A program made the position numbers and the translations under genes. This document shows, piece by piece, positions 36,554-48,661 of a DNA stretch of 64,000 bases. Every line of letters starts with the position of its first letter. Within the stretch, counting starts at the first letter, position 1. Below the pieces are notes generated by a model. That model searched no databases. It was not told the DNA's origin and saw only the letters and a list, made by a program, of their open reading frames with translations. Source of the stretch: Cyanobium sp. PCC 7001 (lineage in GTDB: Bacteria > Cyanobacteriota > Cyanobacteriia > PCC-6307 > Cyanobiaceae); assembly GCF_000155635.1 (NCBI RefSeq), contig NZ_DS990556.1:1727079-1791078 (forward strand). The letters are read 5' to 3'.

Positions 36554-37819
36554 TCATCGGCCCTCCCGCAAGGCCGCCAGGAGCTGCTCCGGACTGAGGC
36601 GCCGGTCCGCTCCGTCCCCGCGCAGCTCCCGCAGGATCACCACCCCGGCGGCCGCCTCCTCGTCGCCGATCACGGCCGCGTGGGGCGCCCCCGAGCGGTC
36701 GGCCCGCCTGAACTGCTTGCTGAAGGCCGCGCCGCTGGGATCGATCTCCACCACCAGCCCCGCCTGGCGGCAGAGCCGGGCCAGGGGCAGGGCCAGGGCT
36801 TCGGCCTGCACGCCGCGGCTCACCACGTAGAGATCCGGGGGCGCCACGGAGGCCGAGGCAGCCTCGGCCGAGCGCTGCAGCAGCAGCACCAGCCGCTCCA
36901 TCCCCATCGCCCAGCCGATCGCCGGCGTGGGAGCGCCGCCCAGCTGCTGCACCAGGCCGTCGTAACGGCCGCCGCCGCACACCGTGGCCTGGGCACCGAG
37001 CTGGGAGCTGGTGATCTCGAAGGCGGTGTGGCTGTAGTAATCGAGGCCGCGCACCAGGCGCGGATTGAGCGTGAAGGGGATGCCGAGCGCTTCGAGCCCC
37101 TGGCGCACTTGGGAGAAGCGCTCATGGCTCTCGCCGCTGAGGGCGTCGGCAAGGCTGGGGGCCCCCTCCAGCAGCTCCTGGGTGGCCGGGTGCTTGGAAT
37201 CGAGCACCCGCAGGGGATTGGTGCTGATCCGCTGCTGGGAGTCGGCATCGAGCTGATCGCGGTGGGCCTCCAGCCAGGCCACCAGCTCAGCGCGATAACG
37301 GGCCCGGTCGTCCGGGCTGCCGAGGGTGTTGAGCTCCAGCGCCAGGCCGCCCACGCCCAAGTCGGCCAGCAGGTCCCAGGCGATGGCGATCGCCTCCACG
37401 TCGCTGCGGGGATCGGCGAAACCCAGCAGCTCCAGGCCGATCTGGTGGAACTGCCGCTGCCGGCCCGCCTGGGGCCGCTCGTAGCGGAACATCGGCCCGC
37501 CATACCAGAGCCGCTGCGGCCCCTGGCTCAGCAGGCCGTGCTGGATGGCGGCCCGCACCACCGAGGCCGTGCCCTCGGGCCGCAGGGTGCAGCTGCGCTC
37601 ACCGCGATCGAGGAAGGTGTACATCTCCTTGCCCACCACGTCGGTGGCCTCACCGATGCCGCGGGCGAACAGCTCGGTGACCTCCAGCAGCGGCGTGCGG
37701 ATCTCCCGGATCGCCGCCCGGCGGAAATGGGCCGCCGCCGTGGCCTCCACGTGCTGCCACAGGGGGGTGTGCTCCGGCAGCAGGTCGACCATGCCACGCA
37801 GGCTCTGGAGCGGTTGCAC
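36554..37819 (-). CDS. hisS: Histidyl-tRNA synthetase
   Basis: HisRS charges tRNA-His. The 421-residue class II synthetase shows the N-terminal [15 protein letters not shown], motif 2 ([20 protein letters not shown]), histidine motif 1 ([16 protein letters not shown] with small changes) and motif 3 ([14 protein letters not shown]). A C-terminal anticodon-binding domain follows. Length is normal. Confidence 0.95.
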   Translation of the reverse strand: MQPLQSLRGMVDLLPEHTPLWQHVEATAAAHFRRAAIREIRTPLLEVTELFARGIGEATDVVGKEMYTFLDRGERSCTLRPEGTASVVRAAIQHGLLSQGPQRLWYGGPMFRYERPQAGRQRQFHQIGLELLGFADPRSDVEAIAIAWDLLADLGVGGLALELNTLGSPDDRARYRAELVAWLEAHRDQLDADSQQRISTNPLRVLDSKHPATQELLEGAPSLADALSGESHERFSQVRQGLEALGIPFTLNPRLVRGLDYYSHTAFEITSSQLGAQATVCGGGRYDGLVQQLGGAPTPAIGWAMGMERLVLLLQRSAEAASASVAPPDLYVVSRGVQAEALALPLARLCRQAGLVVEIDPSGAAFSKQFRRADRSGAPHAAVIGDEEAAAGVVILRELRGDGADRRLSPEQLLAALREGR

Positions 37820-37866
37820 GGATCAGCGCCACACAGGGCTTCCCAGTGTGCCGGGCGAAGCAGGGA

Positions 37867-38897
37867 TCAGACCGCGCCGTTGGAGGCCCAGTCGCTCAGG
37901 TACCAGTGCGCGAACCGCTCCACGCCCTGCTCCAGCGGCGTGAACGGCCGGAATCCCACCCAGGCCTCCAGCAAAGAGGTGTCGGCGGCGGTGGCCTCCA
38001 CATCCCCGGGCTGCATGGGAAGCAACACCTTGATGGCCGGCCGGCCGAGGGCCTGCTCCAGCAGGGCGATGAAGCAGAGCAGCTCCACCGGCTGGCTGTT
38101 GCCGATGTTGAAGACGCGGTGCGGCGCCCAGCTGGTGGCCGGGTCCGGGTGCATGGCCTCGAAGCCGGGGTCGGGAGTGGCCGGCTTGTCCAGGCAGCGG
38201 ATCACCCCCTCCACCACGTCGTCGATGTAGGTGAAATCGCGGCGCATGCGGCCGTGGTTGAACACCTGGATCGGTTCGCCGGCCAGGATCGCGCGGGCGA
38301 ACAGCATCGGCGCCATGTCGGGGCGGCCCCAGGGGCCATACACGGTGAAGAAGCGCAGCCCGGTGGCCGGCAGCCCGTAGAGATGGCTGTAGCTGTGGGC
38401 CATCAGCTCGTTGGCCTTCTTGGTGGCGGCGTAGAGGCTCACCGGATGGTTCACCGCCTGGGCCTCGCTGAACGGCAGGTTGGTGTTCCCGCCGTACACC
38501 GAGCTGCTGGAGGCATACACCAGATGCTCCACGCCATGGTGCCGGCAGGCTTCGAGCACATGGCCGAAACCGAGCAGGTTGCTGCTCAGGTAGGCCGCAG
38601 GGTTCTCGATCGAGTGGCGCACCCCGGCCTGGGCGGCCAAGTGCACCACGCGGTTGGGGCGTTCGGCCTGGAAGAGGGCCTCGATCGCCGCGGCATCCTC
38701 CAGCGCCTGGGGAACGAAGCCCCACTGCTGCGGGGCGGCGAGGGTCGCGAGCCGGGCAAGGCGAGCCCGCTTGAGGGCCGGGTCGTAGTAGGCGTTGAGG
38801 TTGTCGAAGCCCAGCACCCGTTCGCCTCGGGCCAGCAGGCGTTCGCAGACGGCCGCCCCGATGAAGCCCGCGGCCCCCGTCACCAGCACGGGCGGGC

Positions 38898-38901
<4 letters not shown>
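37867..38901 (-). CDS. NAD-dependent epimerase, likely UDP-glucuronate 4-epimerase
   Basis: The 344-residue extended SDR has the NAD loop [12 protein letters not shown], the catalytic motif YAATKKANE, and [16 protein letters not shown] and [11 protein letters not shown], typical of the UDP-glucuronate 4-epimerase (LpsL/GAE) group. It would convert UDP-glucuronate to UDP-galacturonate for surface polysaccharides. It overlaps the decarboxylase gene by 4 bp and is third in a ugd-uxs-epimerase operon that provides its substrate. Confidence 0.88.
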
Positions 38902-39845
<944 letters not shown>

Positions 39846-39849
39846 CGCC

Positions 39850-41229
39850 CTAGCCCTGCCCCACGCGCCAGACGCTGAGCCCGGCCGCCCGTGCCGCGGC
39901 CTCATCGGCGCTGCCACGGGCGTCGAACAGCCAGGCCGGCTGACGCATCACCGCCACCACAGCCGACCAGTCGATCGCGCCGAACTGCTCCCACTCCGTC
40001 ACCAGCACCAGAGCATCGGCCCCCTGCGCGGCCTGCTCCACCGAGGGCGCGAGCTGCCAGCTGCCCTCCCCCTGGCCGGCCGGCTGGCCCAGATCGCGCT
40101 GAATCTGCTGCTCACGCACCTTGGGGTCCACGATCTGGAGCAGGGCCCCTTCTTCCAGCAGATCGCGGCAGATGCGGATCGCGGGCGACTCGCGCGTGTC
40201 GTTGGTGTCGGCCTTGAAGGCGAAGCCCAGGATGGCGAGCCGCTTCCCGGTCACCGTGCCGAACAGCCGGGTCACCACCAGGCGAGCGATCCGATGCTGC
40301 TGCCAGGTGTTGAGCGCCACCACCTGCTCCCAGTAGGCCGCCACCTCCTCGAGGCCGTAGTGGCGGCAGAGGTACACCAGGTTGAGGATGTCCTTCTGGA
40401 AGCAACTGCCTCCGAAGCCCGGTCCGGCCTTGAGGAACTTCGACCCGATGCGGCTGTCGGCCCCGATGGCGCGGGCCACCTCCTGCACATCGGCCCCTGT
40501 GACCTCACAGAAGGCGGCGATGCCGTTGATCGAACTGATCCGCTGCGCCAGAAAGGCATTGGCGGTGAGCTTGCTGAGCTCACTGCTCCAGAGGTTGGTG
40601 CGCAGGATCCGGTCCTGCGGCACCCAGTGGGCGTAGATGGCGGCGAGCACATCGATGGCGTCGGGATCATCGCCACCGATGAGCACCCGGTCGGGATCCT
40701 CGAGGTCGCGGATGGCCGTGCCCTCCGCCAGGAATTCGGGATTGGAGAGCACCGAAAAGGTCTTGCCGGCCACCCCGGAGCCAAGAATCGCCTTCACCGC
40801 TTCGGCGGTGCGCACGGGCAGGGTGCTCTTCTCCACCACGATCGTGTGACCGCTGGCGGCCTTGGCCACGGTGCGGGCGCTGGCCTCCACCCACTTGAGA
40901 TCGCTGGCCTGGCCGGCACCGAGCCCCCGGGTCTTGGTGGGGGTGTTCACCGAGAGGAACACCATGTCGGCAGCGGCGATCGCGTCCTCCACGGCCGTGG
41001 AGAAGACCAGGTTGCGGCCGCGGCAACGGCCCACCACCGCATCGAGGCCGGGTTCGTAGACCGGCAGACGGCCCAGGTCGGGATCATTCCAGGCCGCGAT
41101 CCGCTCCGCGTTCAGATCCACCACGGTCACCGCGATGTCGGGACAGCGATCGGCGATGACCGCCATGGTGGGCCCTCCCACATAGCCCGCGCCGATGCAG
41201 CAGATGCGACGCGGAAGGGGTGGGGCCAC
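39850..41229 (-). CDS. ugd: UDP-glucose 6-dehydrogenase
   Basis: Ugd oxidises UDP-glucose to UDP-glucuronate. The 459-residue protein contains the NAD loop [38 protein letters not shown], the catalytic Cys in [15 protein letters not shown], and [14 protein letters not shown]. Its N-terminus and length resemble the longer animal-type UGDs. The start is a GTG at 41229. It heads the nucleotide-sugar operon. Confidence 0.93.
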   Translation of the reverse strand: MAPPLPRRICCIGAGYVGGPTMAVIADRCPDIAVTVVDLNAERIAAWNDPDLGRLPVYEPGLDAVVGRCRGRNLVFSTAVEDAIAAADMVFLSVNTPTKTRGLGAGQASDLKWVEASARTVAKAASGHTIVVEKSTLPVRTAEAVKAILGSGVAGKTFSVLSNPEFLAEGTAIRDLEDPDRVLIGGDDPDAIDVLAAIYAHWVPQDRILRTNLWSSELSKLTANAFLAQRISSINGIAAFCEVTGADVQEVARAIGADSRIGSKFLKAGPGFGGSCFQKDILNLVYLCRHYGLEEVAAYWEQVVALNTWQQHRIARLVVTRLFGTVTGKRLAILGFAFKADTNDTRESPAIRICRDLLEEGALLQIVDPKVREQQIQRDLGQPAGQGEGSWQLAPSVEQAAQGADALVLVTEWEQFGAIDWSAVVAVMRQPAWLFDARGSADEAAARAAGLSVWRVGQG

Positions 41230-41306
41230 GCTGGCTGGAGATCAGCTGGCCGTGACGGTAGGACAGCTCCCCGACGCCGCCCCGCCAGTCCTCTCGGGGT
41301 GCCGCT

Positions 41307-42254
41307 TCAGGGCTGGGGCGGCGTTCCCGGAGTAGGGGTTCCAGGCGAAGGCAGCATCGGCGACGAAGGAGCCGGTGATGGGGGCACTCCAGGTTCCAGC
41401 TCGGGCATGAACGTCCTCCAGCCCAGGACATGAATCGGGTTGAGCACCTCGTAGGGCCCGTCATCGATGGCCACGTCCAGCAGGTCGGGGCGGCCGGCCC
41501 GGACCTTCAGGCCCTCTTGCAGGGGAATACGTTGCTGCTCGCCCTTCTTCAGGGTGTCGAAGTAAACCACCTCTCCCTCCAGGGTCTGGACCTCGAGCCA
41601 GGCCGTTCCCCTGGACCGCAGCGTGAGGTCCTGATCCTGGCGACGTGGTGGTGCCGGTTGTTGGGTCGCGGGAGTCACCGTCCGCGGCGCTGTCCCCGTG
41701 GTGGGCGCAGCACCCTGACGCCGCAGACCCTCCACCCCGATCACCAGGGCAGCCACCCCGAAGGCGGAAACGACAGCCACCAGCGGCAGGCGCAGCCGGG
41801 GAGACACCGACGACCGCAGGGCGCGGCTGCGCTGAAGGGCACCATCACGCACGCGGTGCCAGCTGCGGCCCATCCCACGCTGCCAGCGCCGCAGCCTCAG
41901 GGAGGCCGGCCGACGCGATCGCGGCTCCTCCGCTGGGGGCAGTCCTCCCTCCACCGGCTCCAGCACAACCGGTGGCAGGGCCGGACGATCTGGGGGCGCC
42001 GAGGGCAGCGCCCCGTCCAACTGGCTCTGCAACGCACGGCGCTCATCGAGCAGGCGTTTGATGTCCTGGGCCAGACCCTGCACCTGATGGCGAAACTTCG
42101 CTTCGTAGATGGCTGGGAGTTCGTCGATCAGGGCCTGGTACTCGGCCAGCTCGGTGCGGGCCAGATCGAGTTCCCGCTCCAGCGTCTCGATCGACTCCGC
42201 CTCGGAGGGGCCTGGCTCCTCAGGGCGTGAGTTCGGCGTTGGCGCTTGCTCCAT
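41307..42254 (-). CDS. Coiled-coil membrane protein with RodZ-C-like domain
   Basis: The 315-residue product has an N-terminal coiled coil (~25-80, ELDLARTELAEYQALIDELP), a basic Arg-rich region, one transmembrane helix (~155-175, LPLVAVVSAFGVAALVIGV), and a periplasmic beta domain (~210-285). That domain contains GTAWLEVQTLEGEVVYFDTLKKGEQ, reminiscent of the RodZ C-terminal DUF4115 domain. The end is Pro/Ser-rich. It follows pilQ on the same strand by 95 bp, so a role at the pilus or envelope is plausible but unproven. Confidence 0.62.
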   Translation of the reverse strand: MEQAPTPNSRPEEPGPSEAESIETLERELDLARTELAEYQALIDELPAIYEAKFRHQVQGLAQDIKRLLDERRALQSQLDGALPSAPPDRPALPPVVLEPVEGGLPPAEEPRSRRPASLRLRRWQRGMGRSWHRVRDGALQRSRALRSSVSPRLRLPLVAVVSAFGVAALVIGVEGLRRQGAAPTTGTAPRTVTPATQQPAPPRRQDQDLTLRSRGTAWLEVQTLEGEVVYFDTLKKGEQQRIPLQEGLKVRAGRPDLLDVAIDDGPYEVLNPIHVLGWRTFMPELEPGVPPSPAPSSPMLPSPGTPTPGTPPQP

Positions 42255-42349
42255 GGCAGGGGGGCGCAGGACGGCACCAGCAGAACAACAGACAGTGGCG
42301 AGCAGTGGCGAGACCGGAGGGTCTCGACCCTGAAGGCGGGGGCTACAGG

Positions 42350-44875
42350 CTAGAAGCTGCTGGTGCCCAGGAAATCGCGCACCTGGCGGGTACCGGGCTG
42401 ATAGCCGTAGCCGAAGGCGCCGCCCTGCTCATCATTGATGATGCGCGGTGTCACCATGATCACGAGTTCGCGCTTCTCCTTCTGATTGGAGGTGCTGCGG
42501 AAGAACTGACCGATCAGGGGGATATCGCCGAGGATCGGCCACTTGCTCACCACCGAGCGATCGAAGTCGGAAATCACACCCGTGAGGATCAGCGTCTGGC
42601 CATCCCGCACGCGCACGGCGCCGGTGTCGAGGCGACGGACGCTGAGAATGTTCAGGTTGGAGCCACAACCTTCTGGCGCCTGCTCCTGGCCGGTGATGGC
42701 GGAGACACTTGGAGAGAGCGCGAACGTGACAAAGCCGTTGTCGTCAATCTTCTCGATCCGGGCGCCGAGCACCAGGCCGGCCGTGGACACTTCGGGATCG
42801 CAGACGATGTTTCCACCGCCCTCAGGCGTGGTGACCTGATAGTTCGTCACCACGTTGGTGCCGACCCGAACAACACCCTCGTTGGCACGGCGCCGACCGA
42901 TGGGGGAATCCGGGCTGTATTCATCCAGTCCGCCAGGGGAGTCCGTGCTGCCGGTGATTCCAGCGCCACGCAATTCAGCGGCATTCTCCTGGAGGATGAG
43001 GGTGGGGCTGGCCAACAACTTGGTCGAGCCAGACGTGATCTGGGCACGAACGAAGTCGTAGAACGTGTCTTCGGCGTAATTGTTGCCTGGATTGCCTGGC
43101 GTGCTTGCCACATCAAGACGGTTGGAGAAACCACCGTTGTTGCTTGATCTTGTCCTTGAAACCGTACCATTTCGCCCAAGGATTCGTTGAACCGTGCGCT
43201 CAACTCGATTGAGGTTGTTCTGTGAGGGAGTCAGAACGAAGCTTTCTGCGCCAGTCGTCGGATCTGTGATCCGCTCAAGGGTACTGCCCGTTTCATTTTC
43301 AATCCGGCTGAGAATATTCCGGTTGAGAGATCGATTCCGAGTTGCAGTAATCGAAAGCGAACGGGCAAACCCACTGTTATTTCCGCCGGCGGTCAGTCGC
43401 TGATTGGGAGGGCCATTTTCAGTGGTGAATTGACCATCGCTGAACTCGATGCTATCCGGCTGATTACGTCGGAAGGCATCGGCCTGAGGCGGCAGATTTC
43501 TCCCAAATGCTCCAAGCAGAGCGCCATTGTCATTCACAATGAAGTTATTGCCGAAGCGGAACGCGAACGAGTTGTCGATCGCGGCATCGTTCTCGAGGCT
43601 CACATCCAGGAGCTTCACGTTGAGCGCCACCTGGCGCTGCCGCAGGTCCAGTTGCCGGAGGTATTGCTCGGCGATGGTCACAATGGCCGGATCACCCACC
43701 ATGGTGATGGTGCCCAAGCGGGTGTCGGTGGTGGCACGCAGGCCGATCAGGGGACCGGTGGACGCCCCGTAGGCCTCCACGGTGGTGACGCTGCTGGCCT
43801 GGGTGGTCTGGGCATTGGGGGCCGAGGAGATGGCTTCTCCCTGGGACACGCCCTGGGTCACCGAGGTGGTGATGGTGTTGGTCTTGGTGACGGAAGCACC
43901 GAGGTTGGCCAGATAGTCAGCCGCCGCATTCGGCCCCACCTGGTTGAGGCGATAGACCTTGGACACCTGGGCCCCGAAGCTCTTGGAGAGGGCATTGGGG
44001 CCGGCGAAGATCATGTTGCCCTCCAGCTTGCCCTGCAGACCGGCCGCCAGCAGGGTGGTGTTGAGGGCTCGGGAGTAGGACTCTCCCCGGAAGGAGATCG
44101 AGAGGGGCCGGGTTCCAGGATTCGTGGCAGCGGCGTTCTGTGCCGCGCCGGCCAGGGGCTCATCCACATAGGCGAAGCCGTAACCGCCGAGCTGGGCAAG
44201 GGCCATCAGGGCATCACGGGCCGGCGCATTCTTGAGCGTCATCGTGACCGAAGGACCGGACACGTTCACATAGCCGGGATTCCGCAGCGTCATCGTGCCC
44301 ACGGCCATGTCCCCCAGCGGCGGGGCCACAGCCCTGGGCTGAAGCGGCGGGGCATAGCTGGGCAGCGGCACCGCACCAGGCTGGGTGAGATTCACCCGGT
44401 TCACCTGCAGCGAAGCCTGGGGAACCGGTGAGGGGAAGGCGATGATCAGGTTCTGACCATCGGCGCTCACCACGGGCCGGCTCAGCGTCACGCCGGGCAT
44501 GGGGGTGACGCCGATCGAGAAGCTGCTGCCACCGCCATCGAAGCTGATGGTCTGCAGTCCCACCTCCGGGAGGGAAAGCCTCTGGGGGCCGAGCTTGAGA
44601 GCCGAAGGGGTAGCCGTGAACAACTGCCCCTGCCATCCAGCGGCATCACTGGATTGCTGCAACTGGGGAGAGATGCCGGTGCCCTCGATCAGCAGCTCCA
44701 CGGAATCGGGAAGCCGCCTCACCTTCAGCTGCACCGCTCCGGTGATCTCCGGCTGCGCGCCTGCTGAGGGTGCCGTGGCCGCAGGCACCCTGGGCGCCGC
44801 GTTGCCGACGGGTGCCAACCAAGCGATGGCAAGGCATCCGGTAACCCAGCCTGAAAGCAGCAGGCGAGAACTCAT
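42350..44875 (-). CDS. pilQ: Type IV pilus secretin PilQ
   Basis: PilQ forms the outer-membrane channel for type IV pili. The 841-residue protein has a signal peptide (LLLSGWVTGCLAIAWLAPVGNAA), an AMIN-like N-terminal domain (~60-200), STN/secretin N domains (~230-460; VTMTLKNAPARDALMALAQL, TVEAYGASTGPLIGLRATTD), and the C-terminal secretin beta domain (~560-835; VRVRDGQTLILTGVISDFDR, WPILGDIPLIGQFFR, ELVIMVTPRII). The ATG at 44875 is placed just before the signal peptide. It ends the pilM-N-O-Q cluster. The middle (43140-43440) contains AT-richer, repeat-poor sequence encoding Asn/Arg-rich segments. Confidence 0.93.
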   Translation of the reverse strand: MSSRLLLSGWVTGCLAIAWLAPVGNAAPRVPAATAPSAGAQPEITGAVQLKVRRLPDSVELLIEGTGISPQLQQSSDAAGWQGQLFTATPSALKLGPQRLSLPEVGLQTISFDGGGSSFSIGVTPMPGVTLSRPVVSADGQNLIIAFPSPVPQASLQVNRVNLTQPGAVPLPSYAPPLQPRAVAPPLGDMAVGTMTLRNPGYVNVSGPSVTMTLKNAPARDALMALAQLGGYGFAYVDEPLAGAAQNAAATNPGTRPLSISFRGESYSRALNTTLLAAGLQGKLEGNMIFAGPNALSKSFGAQVSKVYRLNQVGPNAAADYLANLGASVTKTNTITTSVTQGVSQGEAISSAPNAQTTQASSVTTVEAYGASTGPLIGLRATTDTRLGTITMVGDPAIVTIAEQYLRQLDLRQRQVALNVKLLDVSLENDAAIDNSFAFRFGNNFIVNDNGALLGAFGRNLPPQADAFRRNQPDSIEFSDGQFTTENGPPNQRLTAGGNNSGFARSLSITATRNRSLNRNILSRIENETGSTLERITDPTTGAESFVLTPSQNNLNRVERTVQRILGRNGTVSRTRSSNNGGFSNRLDVASTPGNPGNNYAEDTFYDFVRAQITSGSTKLLASPTLILQENAAELRGAGITGSTDSPGGLDEYSPDSPIGRRRANEGVVRVGTNVVTNYQVTTPEGGGNIVCDPEVSTAGLVLGARIEKIDDNGFVTFALSPSVSAITGQEQAPEGCGSNLNILSVRRLDTGAVRVRDGQTLILTGVISDFDRSVVSKWPILGDIPLIGQFFRSTSNQKEKRELVIMVTPRIINDEQGGAFGYGYQPGTRQVRDFLGTSSF

Positions 44876-45039
44876 GAGCTTGGCCAACGTGCCCGACACC
44901 AGTTGTGGGCGGATCTTACCGACCAAAATTTGACGCCACTACCACCGCGCTGGCAGCTGCTGCACTGCCACGACCAACACTGCTGCTGCAAGCCAGGCCA
45001 TGGCGGGCGATTGTCACCACCAGAACGGCAGCGACCTGC

Positions 45040-45807
45040 TCAGGGCTGGGCCGGAGGCGGGGCTGCGGGAGCTCCTTCAGCCGGAGCAGCGGGAGGCTTC
45101 GCTGGCGGCGGTGGCTTCAACCCACCTTCGGGAGCCTTGTAATAGGTCAGCAGCAGCTTGAGTTCAGGGATCGTGGCCTTGGCAGCTGCAGCACCCCCCG
45201 TCTGGGGGGCGCCGGGTTTCTCCACCAGGGCCATGGTGAACTGGCTGGGCACCGCCAGCAGACTGAGTTTCTCCACCGCGCGGAGGAACGTGAGCAGGCT
45301 TGGGGTGTTGCCCCGGGCGGTGACCAGAACACGCTCGGAGCTGAGGCCCGCTTCCTCCAGGGGTGGCTTGGGAGGTGGTGGTGCCGCTGCAGCTCCCGGC
45401 TGCTGGGCCGGCTGTGCCTCGGCCGCGGCGGGCTGGGCTGGCACGGGCTCGTACAGCTCCAGCTGCACCGCCGCCCGGGTGGCCTCCCGGTCGATCTGGG
45501 AGAGGAAGGTGAGGAACTCTCCACTGCCCTCGATCAGGTTGAGGATGCGCCGTTGCTGCCGCTCCGCTTTCTCCTGGTTCTGGGCCGTCTGATCGATCTG
45601 GCCCCGGAGCAGAGGAATCCGCTGCTGGAGTGCCAGCAGTTCATCGAGGCGTTCGGAATCGGTGCGAAGCCGCAGCCATTGGGGCACGACAAGAGCTCCG
45701 ATCACCAGCGCGGCCAGAAGGCCGCCGGCGGCGATGGGCAGCCCGAGAAGCAGGCGCTGACGCAGCTGCAGCTGCTGCGGACTGACGGAGGCCTGAAGAT
45801 TGGTCAT
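45040..45807 (-). CDS. pilO: Type IV pilus inner-membrane protein PilO
   Basis: The 255-residue product has one N-terminal transmembrane helix (LPIAAGGLLAALVIGALVVP) followed by a coiled coil (RLDELLALQQRIPLLRGQID) and a ferredoxin-like periplasmic domain split by a Pro/Ala-rich loop. The C-terminal ~30 residues are Pro/Ala. PilO pairs with PilN in the alignment complex that links PilM to the secretin. It overlaps pilN by 4 bp, and a 164-bp gap separates it from pilQ. Confidence 0.85.
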   Translation of the reverse strand: MTNLQASVSPQQLQLRQRLLLGLPIAAGGLLAALVIGALVVPQWLRLRTDSERLDELLALQQRIPLLRGQIDQTAQNQEKAERQQRRILNLIEGSGEFLTFLSQIDREATRAAVQLELYEPVPAQPAAAEAQPAQQPGAAAAPPPPKPPLEEAGLSSERVLVTARGNTPSLLTFLRAVEKLSLLAVPSQFTMALVEKPGAPQTGGAAAAKATIPELKLLLTYYKAPEGGLKPPPPAKPPAAPAEGAPAAPPPAQP

Positions 45808-46505
45808 GGCAGCAGTCCTTCCTTCTGAAGCAGGGCAAGGCGGCGGGCGAGGCCCTCGGCACCGAGCTGCTCAAGGATCAGCTTCTCGGAGGCCGGCGGC
45901 AATCCCTCCCGGAAGGAGAAGCGCAACTCGAAGGCCACGGCAGGGGCGAGAAGGTTGCTGTTGGCATTGCTGCGGTCACGGGAGGCCTTCAGGAGCGTGA
46001 CGCCCTTGGCGGAATCCACCAGAGGAGATCGCTTCAGATCGAGCTGGAGCGCGTTGATCCGCACGAAGGCCTGGGGATCGTTGGCCACTCCTTTGAGCAC
46101 CATGTCCTGCTCCTGCTGCTGGGCATCGGTGAGCTGCACCCCCTCAGGCACCCGCAGCTGCAGGTCGCGCATCAAGGCCGAGGAGGAGCGGGTGCCGATC
46201 AGTCCTTGCACCAGCTTGCGGTTGGCATCCTGCACCTGCTTGAGCTTGGCGTTGCTGGCGATCAGCCTGCTCTGCAGTTGCTGCTCCTCGGCCTCCACCG
46301 TGGCCAGCCGGTCCAGTTCACCCCGCACATACAGCCCCCTCAGGAAGAGGAGGGCACTGATGCCGAGGGTCAGGCCGAGGATGCCGGAACCGATGGCGAC
46401 CCCCTTGAGCAGGGTCTGACGGGTGGTTTGCTGCGCCTCTGCGGGTTCGGGCAGGCCCAGAGATTCGCGCTTGTCGCGAAGAAGATCGAATGGTGTTGTG
46501 ATCAT
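45804..46505 (-). CDS. pilN: Type IV pilus inner-membrane protein PilN
   Basis: The 233-residue product starts with a cytoplasmic segment (MITTPFDLLRDKRESLGLPE), a transmembrane helix (GVAIGSGILGLTLGISALLFL) and a coiled coil (TVEAEEQQLQSRLIASNAKLK), then a periplasmic domain with LMRDLQLRVPEGVQLTD, the PilN signature. The short N-terminus should bind PilM. It overlaps both pilM and pilO by 4 bp. Confidence 0.87.
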   Translation of the reverse strand: MITTPFDLLRDKRESLGLPEPAEAQQTTRQTLLKGVAIGSGILGLTLGISALLFLRGLYVRGELDRLATVEAEEQQLQSRLIASNAKLKQVQDANRKLVQGLIGTRSSSALMRDLQLRVPEGVQLTDAQQQEQDMVLKGVANDPQAFVRINALQLDLKRSPLVDSAKGVTLLKASRDRSNANSNLLAPAVAFELRFSFREGLPPASEKLILEQLGAEGLARRLALLQKEGLLP

Positions 46506-47407
46506 CGGGCTCTGTCCAGCTCAGCCAGACCCTTCAGGCCAAGCGTACCGAAGCCGGCCAGTTCGATCTGCTGGAACTCCAGTCCCATCGCCTGCTCCAC
46601 AGCCTCGAGGCCCTCGAGCGGCTGGGTCACCAGCAGACGCGAACGGGTACAACCGAACTGGGCCTCGCAGAACGCAAGCGCCCGTTTCAACTCGGGAATC
46701 AGCTCCTGGGAGGACAGGGGGAGCGTGCGTTCGAACTCCGGGGCACCTGCCACCCACACATCGAGGTGACAGTGGCTGCTGGTGGGTTGCAGCACTCCCA
46801 CCATGGTGCCAGGAGTCGTCGTATCGATCTGGTCCCGCAGGGCCAGGATCTGGCACGCCTGGGCCGGAAGCAGGTGGCGGAACCTGCCGCCGGCGATCGC
46901 GAACAGGTCGATCCAGGCCTCCACCGTGCTGGTGGGCGCGGCCACCAGCAGCGAACGGGCCGTTCTGCCGGGCAGGGGCTGAAGATCGATGGCCGCGGAG
47001 CGCAGGGCGAAGGGAAGCCGCAGATCAGGATTCAGCTCCCGCAGGGCGGCGACCGGCTCCTCGGGGCAGACACCACCCGGCCAGGTGATCACCCGCCAGG
47101 CACTGGCCTGGCGCGGGAGCGCCACCACCAGATTGGCCATCACCGTGGCGTGCTCCAGCAGCAGGTCACCCACGAAATCACCGAGCGCGTCAGGGGCGAT
47201 GGGCACCCCGTCCCGAAGGGTGCGGGCCGGAACGGGCGCTTGCCAGGTGGGCGGATCGGCATTGCCCGTCTTCATGGTCTGCCCCACCAGCAACTGGGGG
47301 TCGGAGAAATCGAGCAGCACCGTGCGCGGAAAAATGTCCGCCCTCAGGGGGCGTAACCGTTCCCTGATCCCCGCGAGTACCAAGGGTGTCCACGTCGATT
47401 GCGGCAA
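46502..47407 (-). CDS. pilM: PilM-like actin-fold pilus assembly protein
   Basis: The 301-residue protein is placed and sized as PilM, the cytoplasmic actin-like ATPase-fold protein that binds the PilN N-terminus. The sequence is divergent: LLVAAPTSTVEAWIDLFAIAG and PELKRALAFCEAQFGCTRSRLLVTQPLEG fit the family, but the usual phosphate loops are weak. The start is a TTG at 47407; the next downstream candidates would trim conserved-looking sequence. The call depends strongly on the operon pilM-N-O-Q. Confidence 0.72.
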   Translation of the reverse strand: MPQSTWTPLVLAGIRERLRPLRADIFPRTVLLDFSDPQLLVGQTMKTGNADPPTWQAPVPARTLRDGVPIAPDALGDFVGDLLLEHATVMANLVVALPRQASAWRVITWPGGVCPEEPVAALRELNPDLRLPFALRSAAIDLQPLPGRTARSLLVAAPTSTVEAWIDLFAIAGGRFRHLLPAQACQILALRDQIDTTTPGTMVGVLQPTSSHCHLDVWVAGAPEFERTLPLSSQELIPELKRALAFCEAQFGCTRSRLLVTQPLEGLEAVEQAMGLEFQQIELAGFGTLGLKGLAELDRAR

Positions 47408-47446
47408 AGCTACCGAACTTTCGGAAACCGGCCACCACGAAAGGCA

Positions 47447-48652
<1,206 letters not shown>

Positions 48653-48661
48653 CTGTGCTGT

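Noticed and set aside
44939-45001. Twenty-codon hydrophobic ORF between pilO and pilQ (MAWLAAAVLVV...)
   Set aside because: It has no ribosome-binding site and is too short to be a PilP. Ala/Val codons in high-GC DNA readily give such ORFs by chance.
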